Source of the DNA: Halocaridina rubra | Lineage: Eukaryota > Arthropoda > Malacostraca > Decapoda > Atyidae | Direction of reading: 5' to 3' | DNA: 10,000 nt | Assembly (NCBI GenBank): GCA_037179515.1 | Contig: JAXCGZ010004164.1 | Span: 55,001-65,000 of the forward strand | Shown: positions 1 to 9,683 of the stretch, piece by piece | How positions within the stretch are numbered: the first letter of the stretch is position 1 | How the letters are laid out: each line of letters opens with the position of its first letter | Program-made: the position numbers and the translations under genes | The notes under the pieces: generated by a model | Told to the model about the DNA's origin: nothing | What the model saw: the letters and a program-made list of their open reading frames with translations, nothing else | Database searches by the model: none

Positions 1-376
1 TTTATAAGTCTGCCAGGCATTTATGTTTTTTCTCCAATACCATTTCCAGCATGTGTCTCTCCGCTCCTTAGGTCTCTTACACTCATTCCCATATTCCTCA
101 CAAAAGATGTTGTACAGTTCCTGTAGAGATTTGTTGTTAAATAAGGTTCTCCAGTCAATAACTGCAAAAAGCTCATTCATTTTGATGCAATCTCCTTTTG
201 GATAGTTCCTCCTCGTGTCCTCAGTGCCTCTACTTTCAGGCAGAACATCTTCAATGATATACTCCATCAACAACACACAGTGGTCTCTCTTTTCAATTGG
301 TGGTTCATACTCAATTTTTTAGAAATCCAACACCTTATCTGTGAATACTGGGTCTGGCAACGTTGCTTCTTCGCAT
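1..376 (-). pseudogene. LINE A ORF2 fragment: end of endonuclease domain and linker (runs off window)
   Basis: Read on the minus strand, this stretch is one almost open frame. It contains LPDPVFTDKV, EYEPPIEKRDHCVL, IDWRTLFNNKS and ELYNIFCEEY. RDHC corresponds to the final catalytic SDH motif of APE-type LINE endonucleases, with Ser replaced by Arg. The following residues look like the linker that precedes the reverse transcriptase in Jockey/CR1-group LINE ORF2 proteins. One in-frame stop (TAA, plus positions 319-321) lies before EYEPP. The protein would continue past base 1, outside the window. This piece appears to be the continuation of the endonuclease at 2994-3632, separated from it by the insertion of LINE B. 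A plus-strand open frame at 23-205 is only the antisense shadow of this fragment. The assignment to a LINE ORF2 is firm; the exact clade is not. Confidence 0.8.
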
Positions 377-385
377 CTGTATATA
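377..385. repeat. Candidate target-site duplication of LINE B, left copy
   Basis: CTGTATATA occurs here and again at 2985-2993, at the two edges of LINE B. The last bases also read as the start of the VYRPP motif of LINE B, so the 5' junction may have involved microhomology. Confidence 0.55.
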
Positions 386-525
386 GACCACCGAAGGAGA
401 CATGCCTGAATTCCTTGGAGCTTTACTGAAAGTATTTGATTTTGCAGCAAGAAATAAGTACAAAACTATTTATTTATTTGGTGATTGGAACTTGGATTTG
501 TTTAAAACAAATGATCAAAGAGTTA
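386..525 (+). pseudogene. LINE B endonuclease fragment (APE-type), internally deleted
   Basis: The start reads YRPPKE. After a one-base frameshift at about 400 it continues as MPEFLGALL, DFAARNKY and LFGDWNLDLF. GDWN corresponds to the conserved GDFN motif of the exonuclease-endonuclease-phosphatase fold that nicks target DNA. Right after KTND the sequence jumps to the pre-RT linker. The region that should hold the D-x-L and SDH motifs is missing, which implies an internal deletion near 520-525. The upstream motifs (N-terminal Asn, catalytic Glu) are lost to the 5' truncation. The product would be catalytically dead. Confidence 0.65.
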
Positions 526-1654
526 CTCTGATGACAGTATAGCTAAATTTACTAGAGATATATCACATGAAAAATGGCAACATATCATAGACCTAAGTAA
601 CGCAAATGAAGCTTTTAATAAATTTCACCGTATATTTAGAGATAAATTTCTAGACTGCTTTCCTCTAAGAAAATTGACTGTAAATTATAAAAACAACTGA
701 TGCCCACATATAACTGCAGGATTAAAAATCAGTATCAAAGAAAAACACCGATTAGAAAGGCTTGCATCAAAATGGACTTTGTCTTTTGGAACCAGATATA
801 AAGCTTACAGGAACAAATTAGTAACACTACTTCGAGCTGCAAAAAATGGATATTTTCAGGATAAGCTTAAGAAGGAACAAGGAAACAGCAAGTCCACCTG
901 GACTACAATAAACAACCTAATGGGACGAAAACAATTTAATCATTCAAAGGAAATAAAATTAAAAAATGATGATGAGCACCCTGCTAATATCTTTAATGAT
1001 CATTTCTCAACTATAGCACAACCAACACAGGAGCAACAAAATGTGCAACAAAACTCACACCGCCAGTTTCTTAATAATCCACCAGACTTTGCGTTTTACT
1101 TGTGTCCTGTAACAAGTGAGGAAGTCACTAAATATATAAAAAACATAAAACCAAATACAGCGTCGAGATATGATGAAATTCCATCAAAACTACTCCAGGT
1201 CACTGCCCATTACATTGGTACCCCACTTACCCACATAATCAATCTATGTTTTCAGCAAGGATGTTTTCCAGACAAACTAAAAAGTGCTAAAGTAATACTT
1301 ATATTTAAGTCAGGCAATGATGATGAAAATAACTATAGACCTATATCAATCTTACCGTCCTTAAGTAAAGTGTTTGAAAAAGCGATTGTTCACAGACTCA
1401 AAGAATTCCTTGAAAAGTTCAACCTATTATCTGAAAATCAATACAGATTCCGTAATAATAAGACCACTGAAAAAACAATAATGAACTTTACAAGTGATGG
1501 TTATCAAAATTTGGAAAATAAAAACTTTGTTGCAGGGGTTTTACTAGACTTGTCCAAAGCATTTGACTCATTACACCGTGATACACAAATAGAAAAACTA
1601 TTTACATTACAGTTATTTAAGATCTACTTGAAAAATAGAAAACAAGCAGTATAG
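526..1654 (+). pseudogene. LINE B ORF2: linker and first half of reverse transcriptase
   Basis: The frame runs from ISHEKWQHIIDL through the basic linker (ITAGLKISIKEKHRLERL, YKAYRNKLVTLLRAAKNGYF) into the reverse transcriptase. Recognisable RT blocks are VTSEEVTKYIKNIKPNTAS, FPDKLKSAKVILIFKSG, NYRPISILPSLSKVFEK, NQYRFRNNKTTEK (the usual Gly of QYGFR is Arg) and VLLDLSKAFDSLHRD, which holds the first catalytic Asp. A TGA at about 698 sits where Trp would fit (NN-stop-CPHIT). About ten residues appear to be missing between IEKLF and LFKIYLKNRKQAV, just before the stop at 1652-1654. The last codon change looks like CAG to TAG. RT identity is certain; the copy is inactive. Confidence 0.85.
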
Positions 1655-2273
1655 TGTAATGGGAAAGCATCTTTGTTGCAAACTAGTGAGGGGAGTACCA
1701 CAGGGATCAATACTGGGCCCACTGTTATTTTTAGTTTATGTAAATGATATTTCCAATGCCAGTAATAAATTCAAGTATATTCTTTATGCAGATGACACCA
1801 ACCTTCTCTTGGACGATAATAACCTTGACCACCTGCATTCTGTTTTAAATAGTGAACTAGAAAAAATTAACATCTGGGTCTCTGTTAATAAATTAAAGCT
1901 AAATGTTTCCAAAACTGACTATATCTCATTTCAAAATATATCTATAGCACACAATATTGGTCAAGTTAACATGAATGGGTATGAAGTTAAAAGAGTTGCT
2001 TGTAAGAAATTTTTGGGAGTAATTATTGATGAAAATTTAAGTTGGAAATATCATATGCAATCTGTCTGCTCAAAACTGTCCAAGACGTGTGGAATTTTGT
2101 ATAAAATTTGCCATAACCTAACATATGAGGCCTTAAAAAGTATATACTATTCCCTGTGTTATCCTCATATTATATACTGTTTGTCCATCTGGGGTTGTAC
2201 TTGGCCGTCAGTTGTAAGAGATGTATTTGTAACTCAGAAAATAACTGATCAGAACTATTACATATAGTGGAAA
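1655..2273 (+). pseudogene. LINE B ORF2: second half of reverse transcriptase with YADD
   Basis: A single-base insertion near 1667 (GGGAAAGC where GGGAAGC would keep frame) shifts the frame relative to the upstream half. This part then reads NGKHLCCKLVRGVPQGS, with GVPQGS at 1692-1709, then LGPLLFLVYVNDI, and the YADD catalytic box at 1785-1796 that binds the metal ions for DNA synthesis. The thumb region follows with WVSVNKLKLNVSKTDYISF and CKKFLGVIIDENLSWKYHM, then YYSLCYPHIIYCLSIWG. The frame is lost after VTQK near 2240 and several further frameshifts follow. Both halves together are a nearly full RT domain of Jockey/CR1/L2 type. Confidence 0.88.
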
Positions 2274-2511
2274 ATATGACTCAACTTCCTCTTTATTCAA
2301 GGAGCTAAACTTGCTTAAATTTAATTACTTGATACAATATTTGTCTTATTATTATACATAGTGATGTTAATGATAACAATCATAACAGAAAATTATTTAG
2401 ATTTATTCAACACAACCATGGAACCAGAGGTAACAATATAAACTTGATACGTCCACAGCCGAGAAAAACCTTGTGCAAATTTTCTATTCACTGTTTTGCC
2501 CCAAAATGTTG

Positions 2512-2523
2512 GAGTGCATTACC
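2512..2523. repeat. Target-site duplication of SINE-like element, left copy
   Basis: GAGTGCATTACC here is identical to 2666-2677. The 12-bp length and perfect identity are typical of LINE-mediated retroposition. Confidence 0.9.
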
Positions 2524-2665
2524 TTTTTTTTTTTTCTTGGATGTTCACCCTTGAGGGTGAGCGGACCTTCCTTTGTCGCCCGCAGGTGGGGTGAGATTTT
2601 TTGGAGTGTACGTGGTATTCGCTCTTGCGGGCGAATGGGCTTTCCTATTGGTGAGGAGGTGGGCT
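2524..2665 (-). mobile_element. SINE-like short retroposon (142 bp), nested in LINE B
   Basis: The insert lies between two perfect 12-bp direct repeats. It begins on the plus strand with 12 T, so in its own orientation (minus) it ends in a poly-A tail. This is the structure of a retroposed RNA. It is clearly more GC-rich than the surrounding LINE. It holds two short inverted repeats: TCACCCT/AGGGTGA at 2545-2560 with a 2-nt loop, and ATTCGC/GCGAAT at 2617-2636 with an 8-nt loop. I see no convincing tRNA A and B boxes and no protein-coding potential. It could be an independent SINE, a 5'-truncated 3' end of a LINE, or a processed small RNA copy. The perfect duplication suggests it is the youngest layer of the nest. 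Confidence 0.8.
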
Positions 2666-2677
2666 GAGTGCATTACC
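2666..2677. repeat. Target-site duplication of SINE-like element, right copy
   Basis: Second identical copy of GAGTGCATTACC. It continues directly into the LINE B coding sequence (CCAGAAGATTTA, reading PEDL). Confidence 0.9.
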
Positions 2678-2747
2678 AGAAGATTTAAAACCAATAACTG
2701 GCATAACTTTATTTAAAAAAGAAACTCAAACAGCATTTATTTACTAG

Positions 2748-2984
2748 GCAAAATCAAGCAGCTGTTGAATAATAATTAATAAAGTATTGGTGCATCATAA
2801 TATCCAGGTTAAGGTCAGGCTACTGTTTTGTTTTATTACAAGATAAGTATGTGATTGCTATATTGGAGCTTTTGTTAAATATTGTCGTCATACTTTAAAT
2901 TATGTGAAATGTATATTAAACTGCCTGCCAAGGAGCTCTTGCTCAGCAGGCTAGTGCCTCTGAATATAAAGTGCATATTTATTC
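2748..2984 (+). other. LINE B 3' UTR with a stem-loop
   Basis: This AT-rich tract follows the LINE B ORF2 stop. It contains an inverted repeat, GCCTGC at 2923-2928 and GCAGGC at 2946-2951, enclosing a smaller one (CAAG-GAGCT-CTTG, 2929-2941). Some LINE reverse transcriptases recognise 3'-UTR hairpins in their own RNA, so this may be the remains of such a signal. That role is an inference from position only. No poly-A tail is visible at the end. Confidence 0.5.
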
Positions 2985-2993
2985 CTGTATATA
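2985..2993. repeat. Candidate target-site duplication of LINE B, right copy
   Basis: CTGTATATA, the same as at 377-385. LINE A coding sequence resumes directly to the right (minus-strand reading toward the IDFI motif). Confidence 0.55.
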
Positions 2994-3632
2994 CTGAATA
3001 TTTGGCAATGAAATCTATGGCTATGACCTCTGGCCCTTGTTGGCTCCAGTACATGTTGGTGTAGAAATTCCCTTGTACACAGTCTAAGAATCTTGACTCG
3101 AATGAGTCCTCATCACTGTGTGGGTCAAGAATTATGCAATGTATCTCTCTATGATTAAAATCTCCCATAGTCAAAATCCTAAATTTTCTCTCCAGTGCAA
3201 TGTTAACAACTGAGTTTATGACTTCAGTAGTACCTATATGACTTTCCTCATAAACTTCTAGCCTATGTTGGTTCCCTGGTGGGTTATATACAACAGTTAT
3301 TATAATGCTCTCTGACCTGGTATTTATGTTAGTAACAAGAACTTCCTTGAAGTCAATCTCTATAGCAAAGTTTATTTCTTCAACCTGAAACCTTTCACTT
3401 ATGAGCAGTGCTATCCCTCTACCAGTCCTCTCAGATCTTTCAACCCTTAATATTCTGAGGCCTTTGGGAAAAAATGTGACACAGTTTATGTCCTCACTTA
3501 ACTTAGTGTTTGTAACTGCAACTATATCTGCCTTACTGTTGTGAATCCTATCTTTTAATTCTGTTGCCTTAGCAGCTATTCCAGCATCGTTTGTGTACAG
3601 CAATCTTAATGAGGAACCATTTCCTGCTCTTC
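2994..3632 (-). pseudogene. LINE A ORF2: N-terminal APE-type endonuclease
   Basis: The minus-strand frame reads LRLLYTNDAGIAAKATELKD, ADIVAVTNTKLSEDI, RILRVERSERTGRGIALLIS, VTVVYNPPGNQ-like residues and ILTMGDFNHREI. These are the N (YTN), ET.L, (V)YNPP and GDFN motifs of LINE endonucleases, which nick target DNA to prime reverse transcription. The expected catalytic Glu of the ET.L motif is Asn here (TNTKL). After FLDCVQGNF a one-base shift is needed to read EPTRARG, and the frame shifts back before IDFI, the D-x-I motif. The domain then stops at the LINE B insertion; its last motif (RDH) is found at 1-376. No ATG opens the frame, which is open from about 3655, so translation may have depended on ORF1. 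Confidence 0.8.
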
Positions 3633-4716
3633 TTACATTATCTTCTTTATATCTTCTTTATCTGGAAGAACTCTGAATTGAAAATTTTTCTTCTCATCTT
3701 CAATTAGTTCCTCATATAACCTTCTAGTCTCTTGCAACAAGCTATTGATCCTTTCCATCCCTTCCTGTGCTCTGTATGGTCTAATGAACAGTGTTTTGAG
3801 TTCTTGAAGGTTTTTAGTTTTTTTCTCATCAATATATCTCTACAAGTGTCCCCTCTCTCAAAGGTTACTTTCGTTGGTATATGCTTTCCCTCCCTAGAAT
3901 ATTGACCTAGTTGGTGAATGTTTATAATATCCTCTTGACCATATAATACTACAAGCTTCCTTATCAGTTCTGAAGTCCTAGCTTTATTTTCTTCAAGTCT
4001 CCCCTGCCATGTTGACTCTTGAGATTCACTTATGCCTGAGATTACCACTGTCTTCTCTTTATCAAGTGCCTGTTTAATCAGTTGATTTGCCGTTTCCATC
4101 ACAACATGTTTCATTCTTTGTTATTACTATTTCTTTATAGTCAACCATTTGAATGCTTTCCAGTGCCACCACCCTCACAGCCTCTTTTACTGCCACATTC
4201 CTCTTTAGTGCATCTGCAAAGAAAGTTTTCATGGCATTATGTTCCGCATTCAGCTCCTGAAACTCTTTTCTAAACTGTTTGATGTATTACTTTTTCTGGA
4301 CATTCCAAGCTGGAATCTCGTCTTTCTTGGAAGAGAGCAGTGAACTAGTATTTAATTCATTCATGTTATCATTCATCTGTTTGTTGTTATCTTCTTGCTT
4401 AAAAATTCTGGTTTCTGTTTCACTCTTTTCCCCTTCCAGCTTCTTTATTAATTTTTCTTGTTCTTTTTTCTCTTGCCCTTGTGTTTTATTTTCTTCCTCC
4501 AAAAATCTTATTTCTCGTCTAAACGTTCCATTCTCTTTTATTTTTCTATCCATATTCCGAATTTTATCACCCAGGTTTCTTACAAGTGTCTCCAATTCCT
4601 TGAGTTTTTGTTTCAGTCTTCTAACAGCACCTCCTCCTCCTCCTACATTCCCCAGGGATCCTCTACCAACCCTCCCCTGATCATTGGATGGGGGTGAGGG
4701 ACAGAGATGGCTTCAT
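3633..4716 (-). pseudogene. LINE A ORF1: coiled-coil plus RRM-like nucleic-acid-binding protein
   Basis: Minus-strand reading begins with a Gly/Ser-rich stretch (RVGRGSLGNVGGGGGAVRRL, about 4672-4615) and goes into a highly charged coiled coil (4595-4287: LEEENKTQGQEKKEQEKLIK). It continues past a TAA at about 4287 (KEFQELNAEHNAMKTFF), then shifts frame near 4110 to EKTVVISGISESQE and IPTKVTFERGD, and shifts again at an A-run near 3820 to KTLFIRPYRAQEGMERIN, ending at TAA 3633. Coiled coil, RRM-like core and basic C-terminal domain is the layout of type II LINE ORF1 proteins, which bind and chaperone the element RNA. No CCHC zinc knuckles are seen. ATGs at 4714-4716 and 4682-4684 are not in the main frame, so the start is unresolved. 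Confidence 0.65.
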
Positions 4717-4740
4717 TTTGATGTTTTACATTTCACAGAA

Positions 4741-5225
4741 TATAAAGACAAGAGAGAGAGAAAAAAGTTTCTATTTAAGCTTCACATAGAATTTTCATAA
4801 CTTCATATGAGTACTATTTAGTTACTCAGTTCATCTCTTTTCTGGTAACACACATCCTAACATAAAACTTGACTTTGGTAATTTGAGAAGAAAAAAAAAT
4901 ACATTATAAAACCCCACTTGAACGAAAATTAGAATTTGGCTATGAGGAGACACCTACGTGTTTCTGTTATATTTTCTTCTTAACTGCTAAACCGGTCATT
5001 TCAGAAGAAAAAAATAATAATAACTTATTAACCAAGGTATGTAATCACAGGATCAGACTTTAAATCTAATTCAATATATGCAACAAAAATAATAAAAGAG
5101 AACAAAGCAAAAAAAAAAAAATAAGACAGCTGTGCTACTTGGCAACTTAACTCATTACTGTTGACAGGTGTATTATTGGTATTTATTTAATTATTCACTT
5201 ATTTCGTATAACAAACTAACTATCA
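4741..5225. other. AT-rich sequence without recognisable gene
   Basis: No coding frame or RNA gene is recognisable on either strand. It contains a short (GA)n run near 4752 and A-runs near 4890 and 5110, the longest about 13 A. It lies between the 5' end of LINE A and the insertion site of LINE C. Confidence 0.6.
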
Positions 5226-5236
5226 AGTTAATCTAC
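5226..5236. repeat. Target-site duplication of LINE C, left copy
   Basis: AGTTAATCTAC, identical to 6109-6119. Confidence 0.85.
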
Positions 5237-6108
5237 TTCTTCTTCGTCTACATCTTTTCCCACTTTTATGTGGGGTCGATGTTTCTGGCCAGTTTTCTCC
5301 ATTTGTTTCTGTCCCATACCACATCTCCCAACAAACCTTTAGACCTCAGGTCGTCATTGATGCACTCGATCCACCTACGCTTTGGTTTCCCTCTCCTTCT
5401 ACCCTGTATATCCATTTCCATCACCCTCCTCCCAACACACTGTTCATCCTTCCTAACGACATGAACATACCATCTTAGTCTACTTTCTTGTATCTTATCT
5501 GATATTTCTCAAACTTTTGAGGTACCTCTAATTACCTCGTTTCTGATCTTATCGCTTCTTGTCACCCCACACTTCCATCTCAACATCCTCATCTCTGCCA
5601 CATCCAATTTTATCTCTTGTGTCTTCTTTATTGCCCATGTCTCTGCTCCATACCTCATCGCAAGTCTCACAACTGTCTTATGCACTTTACCCCTCAACTT
5701 AATCCCTATTCTCCTGTCGCACAGCACTCCAGACACTTTCTTCCAGTTCTTCCATCCCGCTTGTATTCTGTGGGTTATTTCTGACTCTAGGTCACCATCC
5801 TCTGCTACTGTTGATCCCAAATACTTGAACTTTTTAGCTCTTTTCAACACCTCCCCCTGCAAATTGACCTCCCCATCCTCATCATCTCTCAACCCCAAGT
5901 ACTCTGTCTTCTTCCTGCTGATTTTCAGTCCTCTATCCTCCATGACTCTTCTCCACTCCTCAAGCTTCTCCTCCACTACCTCTCGTCTGTTGCTACACAG
6001 TACAATGTCATCTGCAAAGAGCATACTCCATGGAGACTGATCTCTAATACCCTGGGTTACTACATCCAAGACCAGATCAAATAGATATGACTCAGAGCAG
6101 TCCCTTTG
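5237..6108 (-). mobile_element. LINE C: 5'-truncated RTE-like retrotransposon
   Basis: The 872-bp element is bounded by perfect 11-bp direct repeats. In minus orientation it starts inside the reverse transcriptase at the codon for Q of the QGSALSPYLF-type motif, runs through the ORF2 stop at 5266, and ends after a 3' UTR of only about 30 bases with a GAAGAAGAA tail. A very short UTR ending in a trinucleotide repeat is characteristic of RTE-clade LINEs, and the protein resembles the F52C9.6-like group. The clade assignment is from pattern recognition only. The 5' truncation explains the lack of an endonuclease. Confidence 0.85.
5266..6108 (-). pseudogene. LINE C ORF2: reverse transcriptase C-terminal half with FADD
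   Basis: Minus-strand reading gives YLFDLVLDVVTQGI, SPWSMLFADDIVLCS (catalytic FADD at 6007-6018), WRRVMEDRGLKISRKKTEYL, FKYLGSTVAEDGDLESEI, HRIQAGWKNWKKVSGVL, MRYGAETWAIKKTQE and MRMLRWKCGVTRSDKI. A TGA at 5509-5511 interrupts an otherwise continuous frame, which goes on with ISDKIQESRLRWYVHV, GRRRGKPKRRWIECI, WDRNKWRKLARNIDPT and TAA at 5266-5268. The R/G-rich RRGKPKRRW segment is typical of RTE-like C-termini. Near the 5' edge an extra A in CAAAGGG and a missing C in AGTCATAT compensate each other. The rest of the RT (fingers and first catalytic Asp) was never copied. Nonfunctional. Confidence 0.88.
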
Positions 6109-6119
6109 AGTTAATCTAC
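6109..6119. repeat. Target-site duplication of LINE C, right copy
   Basis: AGTTAATCTAC, identical to 5226-5236. RT homology of LINE C stops exactly at this repeat. Confidence 0.85.
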
Positions 6120-6211
6120 ATGGGTTCTATATTAATTTTAACAATTCATGGAACCATAGGATCAGATAATACGGCTGTAAGAGCTCTCCCCAATTTAAAA
6201 AAAAAATTAGG

Positions 6212-6231
6212 TAATGTGATGTAATGTGATT
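6212..6231 (+). repeat. 10-bp tandem duplication
   Basis: GTAATGTGAT occurs twice in direct tandem just before the (GA)n array. Minor, probably a slippage product. Confidence 0.6.
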
Positions 6232-6252
6232 GCTTCGCCTCTGGTAACTCGA

Positions 6253-9021
<2,769 letters not shown>

Positions 9022-9040
9022 GCTTGTATGTGAGTGTGAG

Positions 9041-9051
9041 TGCTTATGCAT
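9041..9051. repeat. Left arm of 11-bp inverted repeat flanking LINE D
   Basis: TGCTTATGCAT; its exact reverse complement is at 9657-9667. Confidence 0.7.
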
Positions 9052-9056
9052 TTGTG

Positions 9057-9084
9057 TGATTACCTAATTGTGATTACCTAATTG
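9057..9084 (-). repeat. Two 14-bp tandem repeats at the LINE D 3' terminus
   Basis: TGATTACCTAATTG occurs twice in perfect tandem (9057-9070 and 9071-9084); on the LINE D strand this is CAATTAGGTAATCA. Short terminal tandem repeats in place of poly-A are a known feature of the CR1 group of LINEs, where they help prime reverse transcription. They mark the 3' end of LINE D. Confidence 0.8.
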
Positions 9085-9154
9085 TGTTTACGGGAAAGAG
9101 CCCAAAGCTCGTATCTTCCCGCTCCTGATCGGTTCCATTTTATACTTAGTGATA

Positions 9155-9640
9155 CTAATCATACCTGTCCTTAAAACTATTGATTGAGATAGCATTAACT
9201 ACCTCCTCGCTTAGCCAATTCCAATTATCAACTATTCTTACACTGAAAAAGTATTTCCTTACATCCTGCAAAGAAGTTTTCTTACGAAGCTTCAAACTAT
9301 GACCTCTAGTTCTAGAGCCAGCCATATCAATCGATCCCTATCTACTCTATCATAACCATGAAGGAATTTAAAGACTGTCACAATATCCCCCCTCAATCTT
9401 CTAGCTTCAAGTGATGGTAAGTCTAATTCTCTCAGCCTCTCATCATAATTGAGATTGCGTATTTCTGGCACCAGTTTCGTGGCATGTCTTTGAACTTTTT
9501 TAAGCTTAGCTATGTGCTTTTTCAAGTGTGGATTCCAAAAGGGGCTGCATATTCGAGTTTTGGCCTCACATATGTTACATAAATATTTCTGAACATTTCC
9601 TTGTTCATGTGCCTGAAGGCTACCCTTACATTTGATAAGA
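9155..9640 (-). pseudogene. LINE D ORF2 C-terminus, frameshifted
   Basis: Minus-strand reading gives [27 protein letters not shown], then after a one-base loss near 9535 [60 protein letters not shown]. After another one-base loss near 9325 it continues AGSRTRGHSLKLRKKTS, VRKYFFSVRIVDNWNWLSEE, VVNAISINSFKDRYD and TAG (9155-9157). The [15 protein letters not shown] and LEARRLRGD blocks are strongly conserved in the region C-terminal to the RT in CR1/Jockey-group ORF2 proteins. The RT catalytic core is absent through 5' truncation. The final TAG may be the native stop or a mutation. Confidence 0.85.
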
Positions 9641-9656
9641 ATGTGTGCGCGTGCGC

Positions 9657-9667
9657 ATGCATAAGCA
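9657..9667. repeat. Right arm of 11-bp inverted repeat flanking LINE D
   Basis: ATGCATAAGCA, reverse complement of 9041-9051. Confidence 0.7.
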
Positions 9668-9683
9668 TGTACTTACACACGTG

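Larger units (their letters stand above)
2274..2747 (+). pseudogene. LINE B ORF2 C-terminal region, split by SINE-like insert
   Basis: Across frames, one can read SGKYDSTSSLFKELNLLKFN, then RKLFRFIQHNHGTRGNNINL, PRKTLCKFSIHCFAPKCWSALP, and, after the insert at 2524-2665, EDLKPITGITLFKKETQTAF ending at TAG 2745-2747. The pattern of an N-T/H-R-G-rich stretch, then F..P..WN/SALP, then F.K is typical of the C-terminus of L2/CR1-group ORF2 proteins. The codon split by the insertion is restored exactly when the insert and one copy of its 12-bp duplication are ignored. At least two frameshifts lie between 2240 and 2365. Confidence 0.75.
386..2984 (+). mobile_element. LINE B: decayed non-LTR retrotransposon inserted in LINE A
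   Basis: This plus-strand element contains, in order, an endonuclease fragment, the ORF2 linker, a reverse transcriptase, a C-terminal region, an ORF2 stop and a 3' UTR. It starts abruptly at a VYRPP-type endonuclease motif, so it is 5' truncated, as is usual after incomplete target-primed reverse transcription. The protein style (GVPQGSILGPLLFLVYVND, YADDTN) fits the broad Jockey/CR1/L2 group. It interrupts the endonuclease of LINE A, which lies on the opposite strand on both sides. Its own ORF2 is interrupted by a SINE-like insert at 2524-2665. The right boundary is placed at the second copy of a 9-bp direct repeat and could be off by some bases. Multiple stops, frameshifts and deletions show that it is dead. 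Confidence 0.8.
2994..4740 (-). mobile_element. LINE A: 5' part of a minus-strand non-LTR retrotransposon
   Basis: Minus-strand order is ORF1 (4716 to 3633), a very short junction, then the ORF2 endonuclease (about 3632 to 2994). The element continues at 376-1 after the LINE B insertion. Total visible length is about 2.1 kb. The reverse transcriptase would lie beyond the left window edge. The 5' boundary near 4740 is only approximate: it is the point where ORF1-like reading ends and AT-rich sequence begins. The presence of ORF1 shows that this copy is not heavily 5' truncated, unlike the other LINEs here. Stops and frameshifts in both ORFs make it a fossil. Confidence 0.78.
9057..9640 (-). 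mobile_element. LINE D: 5'-truncated CR1/Jockey-like LINE 3' end
   Basis: The minus-strand element of about 580 bp holds only the last part of ORF2, a short 3' UTR and two terminal tandem repeats. Homology starts at about 9640 after alternating-purine/pyrimidine sequence next to (CA)n. I could not define a clear target-site duplication, because both flanks are TG/CA-rich low-complexity DNA. It is unlike LINEs A-C in its protein residues, so it is a fourth family. Confidence 0.78.

Noticed and set aside
2473..2667. Plus-strand frame of 64 codons
   Set aside because: It is LINE B C-terminal coding in a wrong frame running into the poly-T and body of the SINE-like insert.
4279..4697. Plus-strand Ser/Phe/Leu-rich open frames resembling membrane or signal sequences
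   Set aside because: Antisense shadows of the charged coiled-coil ORF1 of LINE A; the minus strand gives a meaningful protein.
9057..9084. Short direct repeats considered as a CRISPR or iteron array
   Set aside because: Only two adjacent copies without spacers, at the end of a LINE, in a clearly eukaryotic repeat context.
9041..9667. The 11-bp inverted repeat considered as terminal inverted repeats of a DNA transposon
   Set aside because: No transposase, no flanking direct duplication, and the interior is a LINE 3' end; reported only as an unexplained architecture.
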